The translations under genes were made by a program, and so were the position numbers. A DNA stretch of 64,000 bases from Aspidapion aeneum (taxonomy: Eukaryota > Arthropoda > Insecta > Coleoptera > Brentidae), in contig OY755045.1 in the NCBI GenBank assembly GCA_963576565.1, forward strand, positions 35,670,667-35,734,666. Reading direction: 5' to 3'. Position 1 is the stretch's first letter, and every line of letters starts with the position of its first letter. The notes beneath the pieces were generated by a model, which made no database searches, had not been told where the DNA came from, and saw only the letters and a program-made list of their open reading frames with translations. This document shows, one piece after another, positions 1-12,073 of the stretch.

Positions 1-2
1 CT

Positions 3-569
3 GGATTAGCAGAAAGTGGAGTAAAGGCGGTAAAAACGCATTTGTATCGCGTTATCGGAAGCCAGGTTTTAACGTACGAAGAGCTTTATACGGTCTTAGT
101 ACAAGTGGAAGCGCTATTAAATTCTAGACCATTGTCTCCTTTATCTAGCGACCCCAATGATTTGTCTGCGTTGACACCAAATCATTTTTTGACTCTAGAA
201 CCTGTTTGTAGTTTACCCGATCCTGATGTAACCAGTATCAAACTAAACCGCCTCTCTAGATGGCAGATGATCCAAAGATTACATCAGGATTTTTGGGCGC
301 GTTATTCTAAGGAATATTTACATACACTGCAGCAGCGGTCCAAGTGGCTGGAACCCACTTGTCCCGCCCCTGCTATAGGTACTATGGTACACATAAAGTC
401 GGATAATTTACCACCGACAAAATGGTCGCTTGGTAGAATTATTGCCCTTCACCCAGGTGAAGATCAAATCTCACGTGTTGCCACTGTGCGCACTGTCTCA
501 GGAATATTTCAAAGACCTCTGGTAAAGCTATGTCCTTTACCGATGGACTTTGAACCGGAAACCATTTAA
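3..569 (+). pseudogene. BEL/Pao pol C-terminus (integrase end), cut by window edge
   Basis: The frame is open from base 3, so the coding region enters from outside the window; the first in-window methionine (42) is not a real start. The roughly 188 visible residues begin at the third catalytic acid of the integrase core (GLAESGVK, matching LAEAGVK of the complete element at 43.08 kb). They run through the conserved block LNSRPLSPLSSDP, LTPNHFLTLEP and LNRLSRWQ and end in a C-terminal DUF5641-like domain that stops at 567-569. The sequence is clearly related to, but different from, the element at 37.5-44.9 kb, so this is a second BEL/Pao lineage. No break is visible in this part. It would join cDNA to host DNA as part of a Gag-Pol polyprotein. 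Whether the upstream part is intact cannot be seen. Confidence 0.9.
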
Positions 570-603
570 AAATTACATCAATGTAATTTTTAGGCGGGCA
601 GAA

Positions 604-1057
604 TGTCCAAAATTCACTCGCCTTTGTAAATATACTTTTGGGTATAAGAATTTTGTTTTATTTTAATATTTTTCTCGCGTTTATACGTTCGTATTTGTCT
701 TTAAGAATTTTGGCGAATGCGATTGAAAACTTTATTTTATTTTACTTTCTGAGCATGTTCAATTGCATCTTCGCGCACTCAACCAGTTGAATTTGTACAT
801 TGGGGGTGTGCGCGCTTCGATATATGACAATTGCTGTCGAAAAATCACTTCTGTGTGAAAGACGTCACAAACAACACGCTGCAAAAACAGGGGTAAGTGC
901 ATCTTCAACTGTTCGTAATTATTTTCAGTTCAGATTTCATAATTAATTAAATTATTCGCAGGTGATTGGTAAACTAATTTTATGAACCAGCAATCTAATT
1001 AATTTTTCGCTTTATTCCAATCAATCTTCTTCCTATAAGTCCAGAGATGGACTAAGC
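604..1057 (+). repeat. Probable 3' LTR of the first BEL/Pao element
   Basis: It follows the pol stop by 34 bases, directly after a purine-rich tract (ggcgggcagaa, 593-603) that fits a polypurine primer, and it begins TGTCC. The right end is placed by analogy: the complete element's LTR ends in ..TGGACTAACA and here ATGGACTAAGC occurs at 1047-1057. A donor-like GTAAGT at 893 and an acceptor-like AG at 960-961 occupy the same relative place as in the complete element's LTR. The start is fairly secure. The end is inferred. Confidence 0.55.
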
Positions 1058-2180
1058 TTCTTTTTTGTCGTGAACTTGACAAAAGCAGGGACTAAAAGAA
1101 GACCGACATTTATCTTGGAGCATCAGTACGAAACATGTTATGCCTCTCTTTTAACTCGAGTCTACTGTCACAGCTCGAGAGAGTTTGATAAGAGAGTAGT
1201 GACTTTGTCGTCCTGTTTAGAATCATTTATTCAAGAGAAAATGATCTCATCCCATCAATAGAGAGCGATACGAGATAAAAGAGAGGGTTCCCTCTGGTGG
1301 ATACCATTTTATCTTAAGATGAGAGACGAAGTTCGAGGAAAGCATTTTTCTTTAGTATAAAATACTTATCTGGTTTTGTCTAGACGACTTTTAAAACAAA
1401 AGAATAGAGGAAAGCGGAGTAAGACAGGGCTATTGTGCAAGACAGGATTGCATGTAGTAATTTCATATATCTTTTTGCAGATATAAACACAATCGAATAA
1501 ATTGTTAACGTGAAAACATTTTATCGGCAAAATTACTCACAACTATAGGTATAGTTACAAATAAAAATTCTGTAGATATTATCCCAGGTTTTTTTTTGCC
1601 AAGGACTTATAGATATGTGTTAAAGTTCATCATTTGAAGTAAAATGGGCGTAGTTTTTTTTTCTGATTAAATTATCAACATTTTCTTAGCGTATGTTTTG
1701 CCATTCTGCTAAACCTGTTCCAGTTTGGCCGACATTTCCTGTGCTCTCACCCTTCCGTTCAAGCTGGCCCTTTAAACTTTCAACGAGATTCAAGCTTGTA
1801 AACATGCAGGCCAGCTTTAAAATGAGACACTTTCCATTTAAAGACATTCTCGAGCAGTTGTGCTATTCTGGGCGGGTGTATTATCTTGCATTAAAATAAA
1901 ATTACTCCTAATTTCACTTATCCAAAGCCTAACTACTAATTCTCATACCCAATCAGGCAGAACATTGCGATTCCTTTAATTTGTTTGGGGATAGAGGTAG
2001 TTTTGAAACTAACTTGCCTTCGTCCAGCTTAGGGGGGGGATGCTTGTCTGAAAAGATGTCATTTTGTCAGTTTTGTTGTTAAAGCCGCCATTTTGTCATT
2101 CAATTTGGTTTTGTCTGGAACCCGTTACTGTCGTCTACTTAACAGCCCTCGAGGACGAAGACGTTTTCGTATACTTTCAA
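1058..2180. other. AT-rich intergenic stretch, no gene recognised
   Basis: Short open frames at 1070-1261 and 1693-1899 show no recognisable motif. No terminal repeats were found. Confidence 0.4.
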
Positions 2181-2184
2181 CCAA

Positions 2185-2930
2185 AACATTTACACATATA
2201 GCTTGTGAAAGTTGTCGTTTCAGCTCTGCTTGAGAATCACTCGGATGCCTGTTCTTGAGGGTTCCGTATTTCAAATATCTTGCTTACTTTCTTGATAATA
2301 ATAATTGATACGAATATACCGGTTTTCATATCTAAGGCTAATTTGCTATTTCTGGTCTCGTCTAAAAAGAGGATATTTAAAGCCACCATTCAATTTGCTT
2401 TTTAATAGAACTCAAGGAAAAATTTTTTCTTATAAGCAGTTTTAACTAAAACATTTACACCTGAATATTGCAGAAGTTCTCATTTCAGCTGGTTAAGAAT
2501 CACTCGGATTTCTTTTAGAAATTTGATTGAAAAAGCTGTTCGGTAACTTTGTGACAGCAGCTGTGCCTCTTCTCCAGGGTTTCGTATTTCAAATATTTTG
2601 CATACGTTTTTGATACAACGCCCTGCGTAACTCCTAGTACTTCAACTATGTCTCTTTGAGACATTCCATACATACCAAGAGCAATAGTTTCCCTTTTCCT
2701 CAAATTTTTATTATTAGAAGTTTCAATTTACTCTGGTTAATCATCACTTGGTAACTTTGTGACAAAATGTGTGCCTCTATTTAAGGGTTCTGTGTTTCAA
2801 TTATTTTGCGTGCATACTTTTTTGATACAACGCCCTGGGTAACTCCTAGTTATTCTGCTATGTCTGTTTGAGGTATTCTATAAATAACAAAGCAATAGTT
2901 TTATTTTCCACAAACTTTTAGTAACATCAT
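2185..2930 (-). pseudogene. Tc1-like transposase N-terminus, three tandem decayed copies
   Basis: The middle copy (2515-2703, - strand, 62 codons) reads as a helix-turn-helix of the Tc1 paired-like type: a basic start, then GMYGMSQRDIVEVLGVTQGVVSKTYAKY. The + strand text of this segment recurs in weaker form at about 2735-2925 and 2185-2290. Shared phrases include acaacgccctg, aactcctagt, cgtatttcaaatat and aatcactcgga. The catalytic DDE part of the transposase is absent, so none of the copies can be active. The arrangement looks like local tandem duplication of one fragment with a period near 250 bp. Confidence 0.6.
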
Positions 2931-4194
2931 TATACATACATATATTTATCTACTACTGAATAGTAAATTTAAAAGATAAGCAGTCGTTACTTTCTTGTTA
3001 TTGTGTCGGTTTCATTCTCAGCAAAAAACTCTATCTTCCACTTAGCATGCATAATTTTAAAAACATTTTAGTTGGAAATACTGGGTGATTCCAAATAAGT
3101 TTGGTTGTGTGTAATTTTTTAACCCTTTGCAGTAATTATTTTACTTCACAAATTAGTTTCTATCTTATTGTCTTGGTATCACCCCGCTGTTCCCTACCCA
3201 CTTACTATAAGTGATTTGTGATTGTAATCAGCAACTTGATTTTTGTATTAATTGTATTGATTACATACAGCTTCTGTCTGATATCCTTGTATTTTCGGCT
3301 ATATTCGAGGTTACATCTGCGTAAATAAAGCGCCGATAATTTTTTTTCTTAAATGTGGCCTTGCACAACATTTTGGAGAATTTTCGCTTGGTTTGTAGCT
3401 ACTATGGCCAACTTTTATATAGGTGTTCTTTTTCCTATTGTAGAGCGCGTGGCTGCTTGTATAGCAGTCCTGCTTTGGAACAAAAAAAAAGACATTGATC
3501 AGACTGTTTAGATCACGGCGTATAATGAGCTTGTGTTCTCCAGTCCCACTTTTTTTTATTGTTATGCCCAGAAACATTTTCTATTCAAAACCTATGGCTA
3601 ACGACTGGGCGATTGGTCCTAGCATGGATGAAAGATTCCCGGTATTATAAAAAAGTAACACATGTAATATATACAGGAAAGTTGCATGCCACTTTTCTAG
3701 ATGAGTTGAACGGTAACTGTTTATGGTCTAATCAGGGTGATGTAAAGTTAATATCTATTTAGATCTAACCAATCAGCGATCTAATATATCCGTTGAAGTG
3801 TATGGCTAGACCATAGATATGGAAACATAATTAGATAGCGTTTCGACTACTACGCAACTCCTAATAGGGGCGGGGCGACGAAAAGTTGGCCGCCATTTTT
3901 TCCCAGATTTTAAATACAAGCGGTTATCCCTAGAGGTCATTATGGTGAACAAGTATATATGGTCACTAAATCACGAAAACTGCGTCGCTCAGCTTTAGAA
4001 CAAAGTGACCTTACAAGCGTAGTATTAGCTACCACCCCTAGAGGTCGTCATCAAAAATAAGCAGTGACTAGATACCTTTAATTGAGTTCAGTTCAAAAAC
4101 ATTCAACTTGGATCAGTTGCTTGATGCAGTTGATTTTTCTCTTTGTAAACTTATTTCAGAATTCACCGGAAAACTTGCATCTCTCTCAACTCCG

Positions 4195-4440
4195 TTAATC
4201 TTGAACGCAAAACATATACGGTGGGTCAGACCAACCCGATAAGCGAACAAGCGCGGGTTTAAGGGGAACGTAACGGGGTAATAACCCCCCTCCTAGAAAA
4301 AAAGACAAGCACTTTTTCCAAATAATTAAAAAGAAAACAGGAGAATTACCCCCCCTAGAAAAACAAGTTATATCACAAAAAAAATTTCGTCGGCCATTAC
4401 CCCCCACCCCCCAGGTTTTGTCTCAGATCCGCGCTTGTAA
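4195..4440. repeat. Dispersed C-rich repeat (copy 1)
   Basis: Runs of C separated by A/T-rich spacer end in cagatccgcgctt. Related text occurs near 8965-9140 (gcgcggatctgggctaaaatct, reverse sense) and at 35800-35965 (agattttagtccagattcacgc). It looks like an old interspersed element. The short open frame here (4195-4407, - strand) is probably a by-product of composition. Confidence 0.4.
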
Positions 4441-4789
4441 GCGAAACTAACAGTAGTAGGCTTTTGACCAATTTGCCATCATAGGTCCATTCAAGTGCGT
4501 GCTGCGGTGTTGTTTGCTACTTTTAAAATTTTCAGTGACTAATTTATGTTTTTTCGTGATATATTGAAAACTCAAAATAATTTTTTTACAAAAACTATTC
4601 TTAACCACCGTGTATAAAAAACTGGTTGTCTTGGATCAAGGAACGGACGTAGGAAAGCAACAACGGGATGTTACCAAAAGATACCCAAAACAAAGCGTGT
4701 TTTGTATCTCTTTCCAACTCACTCATTCTACGAGGGTTGTCTTTTATATTGACACTGATCGAATGTCGTGACTAAAACTTAACCTTAAT

Positions 4790-4791
<2 letters not shown>

Positions 4792-4887
<96 letters not shown>
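4792..4887. repeat. (TA)n microsatellite, 96 bp
   Basis: Uninterrupted alternating T and A. It abuts the 3' (C-terminal) end of the LINE fragment on its right, a common place for simple repeats at LINE tails. Confidence 0.95.
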
Positions 4888-4888
<1 letters not shown>

Positions 4889-6117
4889 TGTCATAATTTC
4901 TCTTATTCTTTGATTTGTAACTCTTTCTCATTTTGATTGCCCTGCTGCTCTTCTCCAATAGTCTATCTCCGTAGCGGAAAGCATTTTTTCTGTTCTATCC
5001 TTGATGTGCCATACTTCTGAGCCGTATGTAATAATACTTTTTACAATGGTGTTTTATATAAGCTTTTTGTTATGTTTTGATATACTTTGGTCCCAAATTA
5101 TTCCATTTAATAAAGTTATTGCTTTTCTTCCTTGTACGTTGCGATCTTTTATAGCTTTGTCTAGTGTTCCGTCAGCTGTAATTTTTAGACCTAAGTATTT
5201 ATACTTTTATATTAGATCCTGTTTTATGCCACCGATACACATATACTCTGTCTTATTGAGATTAACCTCTAGTCCCCACTTATTGTACTCTTCTATTAGT
5301 TTTCGTGTCATATATTCGAGGTCATCATAATCCTGAGCCACTAATATGATCATCGGCGAAACATAAAGTATACAAGGTGGTTTCGTCCAATGGAATTCCC
5401 ATGTTTTGGCATTTTCTCTTCCATACTTTAAGGACTTATTCCAAGTATATCTTGAAGAGCGTAGGCGAGATACAGCAACCTTATTTAAGATCTTTATTTA
5501 CTTGAAAGCCTTTGGTTAGTTTTGATTTTATTTTAACTTTTGCCTTACTATTGCGGTATAACTCTTTCAGGGCCTTAATTAGTTGTACGCTTATGTTTGT
5601 GTTTTCCAACGCTTTCCAAAGTAGATTTAGTGGTATACCATCATATGCCTTCTGCAAATCGACGTAAAGCAGATGCAGCTCTTGTCCGTATGCCACTTTC
5701 TTTTCAATATAATAATTCATACTTGGGTTATACAAAAGAGATGATCAGAAGTCGATCTACCCGCCCTGAAACCGTGTTGTTCTTCTGCGTCCATGTCTTT
5801 ATATTCGCTTTCCACTTTATTTCTTATTATTTTACCGTATATTCTGCTTAGCGTACTAGTCACAGATATACCTCTATAATTTTCACATCCTTTTTTGTGT
5901 ATTGTGGATATATATGACGTTTTCCACTCAGTTGGTACTACAGTTCCATTTAAATATTTTTGGAAAAGATTCCGTAATCTCCAAAACAGTTCTTTAGTGC
6001 CATATTGGATATTTCCAGGTCCGGCAGATTTACTGCTTCTTAAGGTTGTGCACACGTTTTTAAGTAAGAATCTATTTTCTGGCACTTTTGCGTCCACGGA
6101 AGATTTTTCTTATCACT
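4888..6117 (-). pseudogene. Non-LTR (LINE) reverse transcriptase fragment
   Basis: Read on the - strand from about 6100 downward: an RT N-terminal block with KSAGPGNIQYG and a palm region NYRGISVTSTLSRIYGK; then EEQHGFRAGRSTSDHLF, DLQKAYDGIP and CCISPTLFKIYLE; then the catalytic FADD at 5360-5349; and the C-terminal ITYGSEVWHIKDRTEKML ending at the TA repeat. The blocks lie in more than one frame with several stop codons (for example just before GCCISP and near SQSK), so the copy is dead. No endonuclease domain is visible, which suggests 5' truncation. Such proteins copy their RNA into a nicked genomic target. The clade is not certain from sequence alone. Confidence 0.85.
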
Positions 6118-6239
6118 GATCATTTACCTTAATGTTTACCTAACCTAAATTCAAAACTTCAGTGCGATACATATAGTTTTATAGCTACAGTGAATTTTTA
6201 CCTTCCTAGCCCGCACAGCAATGGATTGAGAAGGTAGGT

Positions 6240-6500
6240 ATTGTTTTCAAGGAATTTTTTTTTTTTAGATATCGCCGAAAATGTGTTATTTGGGTGTATT
6301 TTGACCTATCCTAGCAATATCGTCGTGATGTCTGTCTGTGTGTGTGTGTCTGTATTTTTTTTCTGTCCGTAACACGATAGCTCCTAAACCGCTTAACCGA
6401 TTTTCATAAAATTTTCAGGAAAAATAGCGTTTGACACTCTAACGAGCTGATTAGATTTTAGTCATAATCCATTAATGCTAATGACATGTTTTTGACACTT
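6240..6500. repeat. Fragment of a widespread insect repeat with short TG tract
   Basis: The stretch tgtctgtctgtgtgtgtgtg followed by ccgtaacacgatagctcctaaaccgcttaaccgat resembles text common in arthropod repeats. Only a fragment is present and no ends were found. Confidence 0.35.
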
Positions 6501-6534
6501 TTTTTCAAGTGCTAACTTTTTAACGGAGCATCGC

Positions 6535-6960
6535 ATTCGCTTAATTCAGGTAAGGAGGAGTTCATGTAGCAAAAATTCCTCTGGAAGATCAGGACTGTTA
6601 CTCGAGATTGGTACATCAACATTTGTTTGCTGAAAGTCTTCGCTGAGCTTCGAAAAACGAACCCCGAACAACGAATCATCCTCCACCAAGACAATGCAAG
6701 TTTGCACGAAGCACAAAAAATCATTGAATTGTTAAGACAACAAAACGTCGAATTTTTGGATACAGTCTCGACCTAAGTCCCAACGGTTTCTATACTCTTC
6801 CAAAAATCAAGAATGGACTGCGTGGTCAAAGATTTCAGTCGCCAGACAAGAAGCAGTCGATGCATTCATGAATGAAATTTTGCAGTACCAACAAACGAGT
6901 GGAATTACAGCTTTGACATCTAGATTTATGAATAAAATATGGGGCTATTCCAAGTGTAGC
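6535..6960 (+). pseudogene. Mariner-like transposase fragment
   Basis: The + strand reads a mariner catalytic segment: RDWYINICLLKVFAELRK, then RIILHQDNASLHEAQKII (containing the second catalytic aspartate) and LLRQQNVEFLD. Frame changes follow, and then a C-terminal part recognisable at DNA level (ttccaaaaatcaagaatggactgcg, corresponding to the FPKIKDGLR region). The same family occurs on the - strand at 57.1-59.1 kb and 61.4-61.8 kb. Frameshifts and missing 5' parts make it non-functional. Confidence 0.75.
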
Positions 6961-7689
6961 CCTATAGGTTAATGAATACAAATCCGATATGTCGTCTTCT
7001 AATAGATAGCTCATTGGTTGGATTTTTACCTAACGTCTTCCAAACCCAAGCCTGTGATTTTCTAAATTGTAAAGTAATATGCGAATTTATTTTTTAACAG
7101 TTGAATATCTTTAGGCGTGCTTTTAGGTAAAAAAAAGCAGACTTATTAAATTGCTTTTTGTATGGAGGGAGGCTTAAGAGCGCTTTTTAAAAATACGCAC
7201 TTAAATTTTAATCAAATCAAAATCTTGACAAGTTTATCGAAATCACTTAAAAAATACTTTTGTTATTGATAAATATTTTCTGAATTGCTTAAAAGTTATC
7301 TTCCCGTAAATGAGTTGATTTGATTGCAAAAAATTTCCGAGGTATTTTTCATTTACCCATTCATTGGGAAAGTTTGTTTTAAATTTTCGAAATAGTTTTT
7401 TTTTTCATATCTTGAACGACTAGACGTTTTATTTCTCAATAATAAATCCAGGTGAGAAAAATAATATATTTTCATTAAAATGTTTTAACTAGTAGACATT
7501 CTCAATTAAAAATAAGTGGTACTGTATCCAGAAGAACTTCTTTCCAATAAAGGCAATAACTTGAAAACGCATCACCGAATTTTAACAATGGCTATTATCG
7601 AGAATAAATGTTATGTGCTAACACAGAGTACTACGAAGGTACTACCACTACTATGTCGGTTTAGAACGTGTTTCTACGTTGACCGACGC

Positions 7690-8575
7690 CTATTCTCCAC
7701 CTCCTTCGATCCTGACAATCATCTTCTCTGTCAGGTTTTTTTGACTCATTGATCTTTGGAGTGACTGTTGCCATTTCAGTTTAGGACGCCCTCTTTTTCT
7801 GCGCCCTATTAGTTGGCATTCTAGGACCTGCTTTGGTAATCTTTTATCGTTCATTCGTTGTACATGGCCGTTACATATCAGTTGTCTTTTCGTGATGTCA
7901 TCTGTTATGCTCCCCTCGATACCCATTCTTTTTTCTAGATATTCTCATTAATCTTCTTATTGCACCCATTTCGACACTTTCCATTTTTGTTTTGTATTTC
8001 TCTGTTGCACTACAAGTCTCTATTCCATACAAAAGCGTGCTTTTCACCATTGTTTCATATATCTTAAATCTTACATTCTTTTTTTATTTCTCTGCTCCAT
8101 AAAATACTGTTAAGAAGTTTTTGCTTTTAATATTATTTTTCCTGTACTTTACAGTCTATGCCTGTCTTATCAGATGTGACAGTGGCGTATATACGGGGGG
8201 GCGGGCCCCCCAAAGCTAAATTTTGTTAGATATTTTCCACATATTTCATGAATACAAACATAAAATAGCATAAAATACGGCCTTATGAGGTCTCGCCCCC
8301 CCCCCCCCCCGAAACTTTTTTCTATATACGCCACTGAGATGTGACATTCAAGTATACATATTCATTGCATGGAGATATTGTTTGTCTATTATCTAGTACT
8401 CAGTGGATTCGTTTTCAATACATAAGTACTGTGTCTTGTCCACGTTCACTGTTAACCCCATTTTTGGTATTCTTCCATTAACTTTCTTATCATATCTTCT
8501 TTATCATTAGCTACAATTACTTGGTCGTCAGCAAACAGTAGTGTATATATGGTAAATTGGTCGTTTTATCGCTTG
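7690..8575 (-). pseudogene. LINE reverse transcriptase C-terminal fragment, split by a MITE
   Basis: Read on the - strand from 8575: LLFADDQVIVANDKEDMIRKLMEEYQKWG carries the catalytic FADD. The 157-bp MITE at 8180-8336 interrupts it. Then come KIYETMVKSTLLYGIETC, MGAIRRLMRISRKK and finally GSITDDITKRQLICNGHVQRMNDKRLPKQVLE with GRRKRGRPKLKW at 7690-7926. Stop codons and frame shifts occur. The ...YG.E.......M motif and GHV.RM..RLP.Q tail are typical of the same broad LINE group as the 4.9-6.1 kb piece, though the two differ in sequence. Confidence 0.8.
8180..8336. mobile_element. hAT-type MITE, CAGTGGCGTATATA family
   Basis: The ends are CAGTGGCGTATATAC and its inverse GTATATACGCCACTG with G-rich/C-rich subterminal tracts. 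An identical 8-bp target duplication agatgtga flanks it (8172-8179 and 8337-8344), which is the hAT signature. It has no coding capacity and lies inside the LINE fragment. Other members lie at 61133-61300 and, with degraded ends, near 48660-48830 and 56215-56345. Confidence 0.92.
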
Positions 8576-8964
8576 TATGTATGATTGATATTAGTTTGCT
8601 CGAACACTGTCCACAATTTGTCTACTAGAACGGTAACGGCTACCCACGGTAACATATACTTTTTTTAGGCCACAAAGGTAACGTGAGTCTCTATATTTTT
8701 ACCACTTCTTTTCTCAATTACATACTTGTTTAAGACAAGAACATTATCACTACAGAGTATTCCAACAAAAACTTAACAGAAACTTTTTGGGTTATACCCG
8801 ATTAGGGTATGGGACAAAAAAATTGCAATCTTAAAAATTGTCGGCGGCGAATTGTCCCCGCGGCGAATCCCACTGCGGCGAATTGTTGTTCCTGTTGTTG
8901 TTGAATTGGGCCAGGCGATAGCTTCGCGTAGAGTATAAGCCATCTGGAATCAACAGTCACAACT

Positions 8965-9250
8965 ACCCACGCGCGGATCTGGGCTAAAATCTAAGGGGGA
9001 GGAGGATAATGGTCGACGAAACCACCATTTATGCTTTTTTTTTCTCAAATATTTTTAACTCCATATAATGTTTTTCTAGAGAGGAGGTAATTACCACGGT
9101 ACCTCCGCCGCGCCCCCTCAAAATCGCACTCGCAACTATTCCAAGGGAAAGGTATATTATACTGATGGCATAATGTTTTCGTTGGGAACTTAATGAAACT
9201 ATATGGTTTCATATTGTCGATCACAAGGATACGAATCATCCCTTTTTAAA
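8965..9250. repeat. Dispersed C-rich repeat (copy 2)
   Basis: Shares gcgcggatctgggctaaaat, a GGGGGAGG tract and gtcgacgaaa text (in inverse sense) with 4195-4440 and 35800-35965. The boundaries are uncertain. Confidence 0.4.
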
Positions 9251-10640
9251 ACAGGTCCTATCAACTGCATGTACAGAAATCCAACGCGTAAGGAAGCCAC
9301 TTAAACCTTTACACCAGTATTTACTAACGGGTCTACAATGCTAAGTGCTACAATTCTAGGTTTACAAGTCTAGATTTTTTTTGAAGGTTTAACTTATTTT
9401 TCCCGTGAATGCAATAGTTTTTAATATTTATATAAATTGTTCATAAATACCTTGCGATATGGGTCATCTTTTTTGGTTGTAACACAGACATTATTTCCAC
9501 ACAAAGGTGAGAAACAAATAAATAGAATATAATATGTCACTAGGAGATGTCCAGTAAAAACGGTGTAAGTCAGTGTCAGCTGTCCGCTATATTTTAACCG
9601 ATGTTCAATTATTTTAGTGAAAGTGTAATTAAAAACTGATTCTAAAATATCTTGTGCTTTTTACAATATTTATTAAATATTGATACGTATTTAATACGGT
9701 AATGCATCTACAGATATATAAGTTATTTTTGTATTATTTATCATGAATTACTTCTATTGTTTTTCGAACTTTAAACCACCCCTCAGGGGGTGTTCTACAA
9801 TTTCACACTATTATTTGCGGGAATCCTACAAATACACACATTTCCAAAAATGACATTTCGTTGCAGTTTTTTTATGTTTTTCTTATTTATTTCTAAAGTT
9901 GATTTGAATTTATATGAGATAAAACTCACACAAATCTTTTCAGTTATTTGACCCGTGAGTAATAAAAAATGCACTTAAACCCGTCGGTATCAAGTCTATA
10001 GACTTGATATTTAAACCCGGTCTAAAATGCTAAGTTTTAAGGTCTTAGTAAATATTGGTGTTAATTTTTAAACAGGTAGGTTGGGTGGTATAAGCTGTGT
10101 GGATTATAAGTTTAATATTTTCAATATTTCTGTTGCCGGATAAAAACACCTGATTATCTAAAGGGTAATAACTTGTAACCTGTATTTTAAAAATGTATAG
10201 ATAGTTTTTATTAAGTGACACACGTGTTTTCATTATAAGTATTTGAATAAAACTTTGATATTGTTAACATTGGTTAATATAATTTTAACACGGATCACCA
10301 TTGATAACAGCCCGGTAGTCGAGAAAACTTTTGGGAAATACAATGTTTTATTTACACTTTTTTAAAAACGGAATTTTATAATTTCGTAAAAAATGTTTTT
10401 TTTGCTAAAATACCAACTGAAGCACCATTAGAAAAATAGAAGCTCTTTTCTCGAAAAAATGATATAATTGAGTTTTGGCTCTAGATAGTCCCATTTAAAA
10501 ATTAATAAAATCTACTGGAGATAAGCCGAAAAAAAAGGGTGCTGGTAAATTAAAAAAATTAAAGTTTTGTTAAAAATATTACTTTGTGTGGTACTATATT
10601 CAAGGTAACTACGCATAAAAAAACATTATAGTTTGTTTTG
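9251..10640. other. AT-rich intergenic stretch, nothing recognised
   Basis: No open frame of note, no clear terminal repeats and no RNA gene seen. Confidence 0.4.
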
Positions 10641-10742
10641 TTCAGTGACATTACATTTGGGGGGGGGGGACGGAATCTCCAATTGGACGTATCCCCATGT
10701 GGCGGTTAGGGGGTTATTTTCGAGGACCAGAATAGGTAGGGG

Positions 10743-11350
10743 AAGATGGGGGAATTCCGCTACCTTAACGAACAAGCTAAGTTAAAGCGTTTCAAATTCA
10801 TTTTAATTGCAAAATCTTTTTTATTTAGTTAGCTTATTAACATAACCACAAATTTCAATTAAAAAATGTATATTTTTTTGCATAAATATAAAATAAATAT
10901 TTATTTTTTTTAAAAGTTGCAGTTGGCGGAATTTCCCCATGGTACGGGGCATTACCGCCACATCCTTGGGGTAATACCGCCATATTAATTTTTGATCATA
11001 CCTGATACTTTCTACTGGTTTAGAAAGATTGATAAATAAAAAACACATCAACATATTTTTTTTAAAATGTATTGGCCAATAGAAAAATTAACTTTTTTCG
11101 AACCTTAATCTAAAATTTAAAAAATGGTAATCTAACCACCAGTTGACGACAACGTAAAAATTAAAGGCAAAACAGCATAATCTACTTATACCGCAGCCGA
11201 AATCAAACTACGGCAGCGACATGTTGTAACTGGAATGCTTTAGCTTCTGGCACCAATCTGTTTGTCGTAACTGGCAGCTCTCTGGTGTTTCTGGTTGCCC
11301 AGATACCTGGGGTGGCGGTATTACCCCGCATGGTGGAATTCCCCCGTCTT
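10743..11350. mobile_element. Inverted-repeat element with G-rich ends, 608 bp
   Basis: The left end aagatgggggaattcc matches the inverse of the right end ggaattcccccgtctt at 15 of 16 positions. Internally, 10930-10985 and 11310-11335 repeat a wording of the type ggtaataccgccat. There is no coding capacity, and the target duplication was not resolved. It lies about 0.7 kb upstream of the MFSD12-like start codon. Confidence 0.6.
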
Positions 11351-12073
11351 TAAATATTACAATATACATTAATCGTGTGAGCTTAGGTGTCCATAAATTG
11401 GCAGAGTATTTTTATTGCCAAGATGATAAACAAAAAACTAAGTAAAACTTTTCTAAGGACTTTTAAAAAGTCTTTTTATTTTCGTTTCTTTAAAGTTTTC
11501 TCTTTGTTTCAGACTCCGTTTCTAACTCCATCGCTCCCGATAAGAAGAAAATGCTAGTCGAAAACGTTTTATTAGTTCAAAACAAAAGCAGCTTTCAACT
11601 TGTCAACGCCTACTTTAATAACACCTGCTTATCTCTGACAAGTATTTGTTATTGTTCGTGTCGATGTTAACTTAAATAAAATTAAAAACAAGACTAAACT
11701 TAACCAAAATAAAATTGTTGTTATTAATATTAAACGCAAAAAAAAACATAATTATAGATTTTTAATAGATTATACAGAAAAAAATACTTAAAATTAAGCT
11801 ATTTTTACCCCACACAAGCTGGGAAAACACATAAGTTATTAATTAATTTTATATAAACAGGAACGACACTTAAGACAGCCAAAGATAATATTTTTAAAAT
11901 CAAAAAGTGTTTGTCAGTAATTAATTAAGTAATTGACAAAAACTATATCTCCAAATCATAATTTTTAAACTAATTTATTTAAACCGAACCAAACTTGTGC
12001 AATCTTATCACACCATACTCCAAAAAAATCAAGTACAAACTAGGTATAACTAAAAGTTGCATAAAATACTAAA

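Noticed and set aside
42..569. Independent 175-residue gene starting at 42
   Set aside because: The frame is open to the window edge with integrase homology upstream of the methionine.
4195..4407. 70-codon open frame on the - strand
   Set aside because: Encodes low-complexity glycine/proline text from the C-rich repeat.
4729..4760. tacgagggttgt as the end of a mariner element
   Set aside because: The 12-bp word matches the terminus at 61319, but no partner end or transposase text lies next to it.
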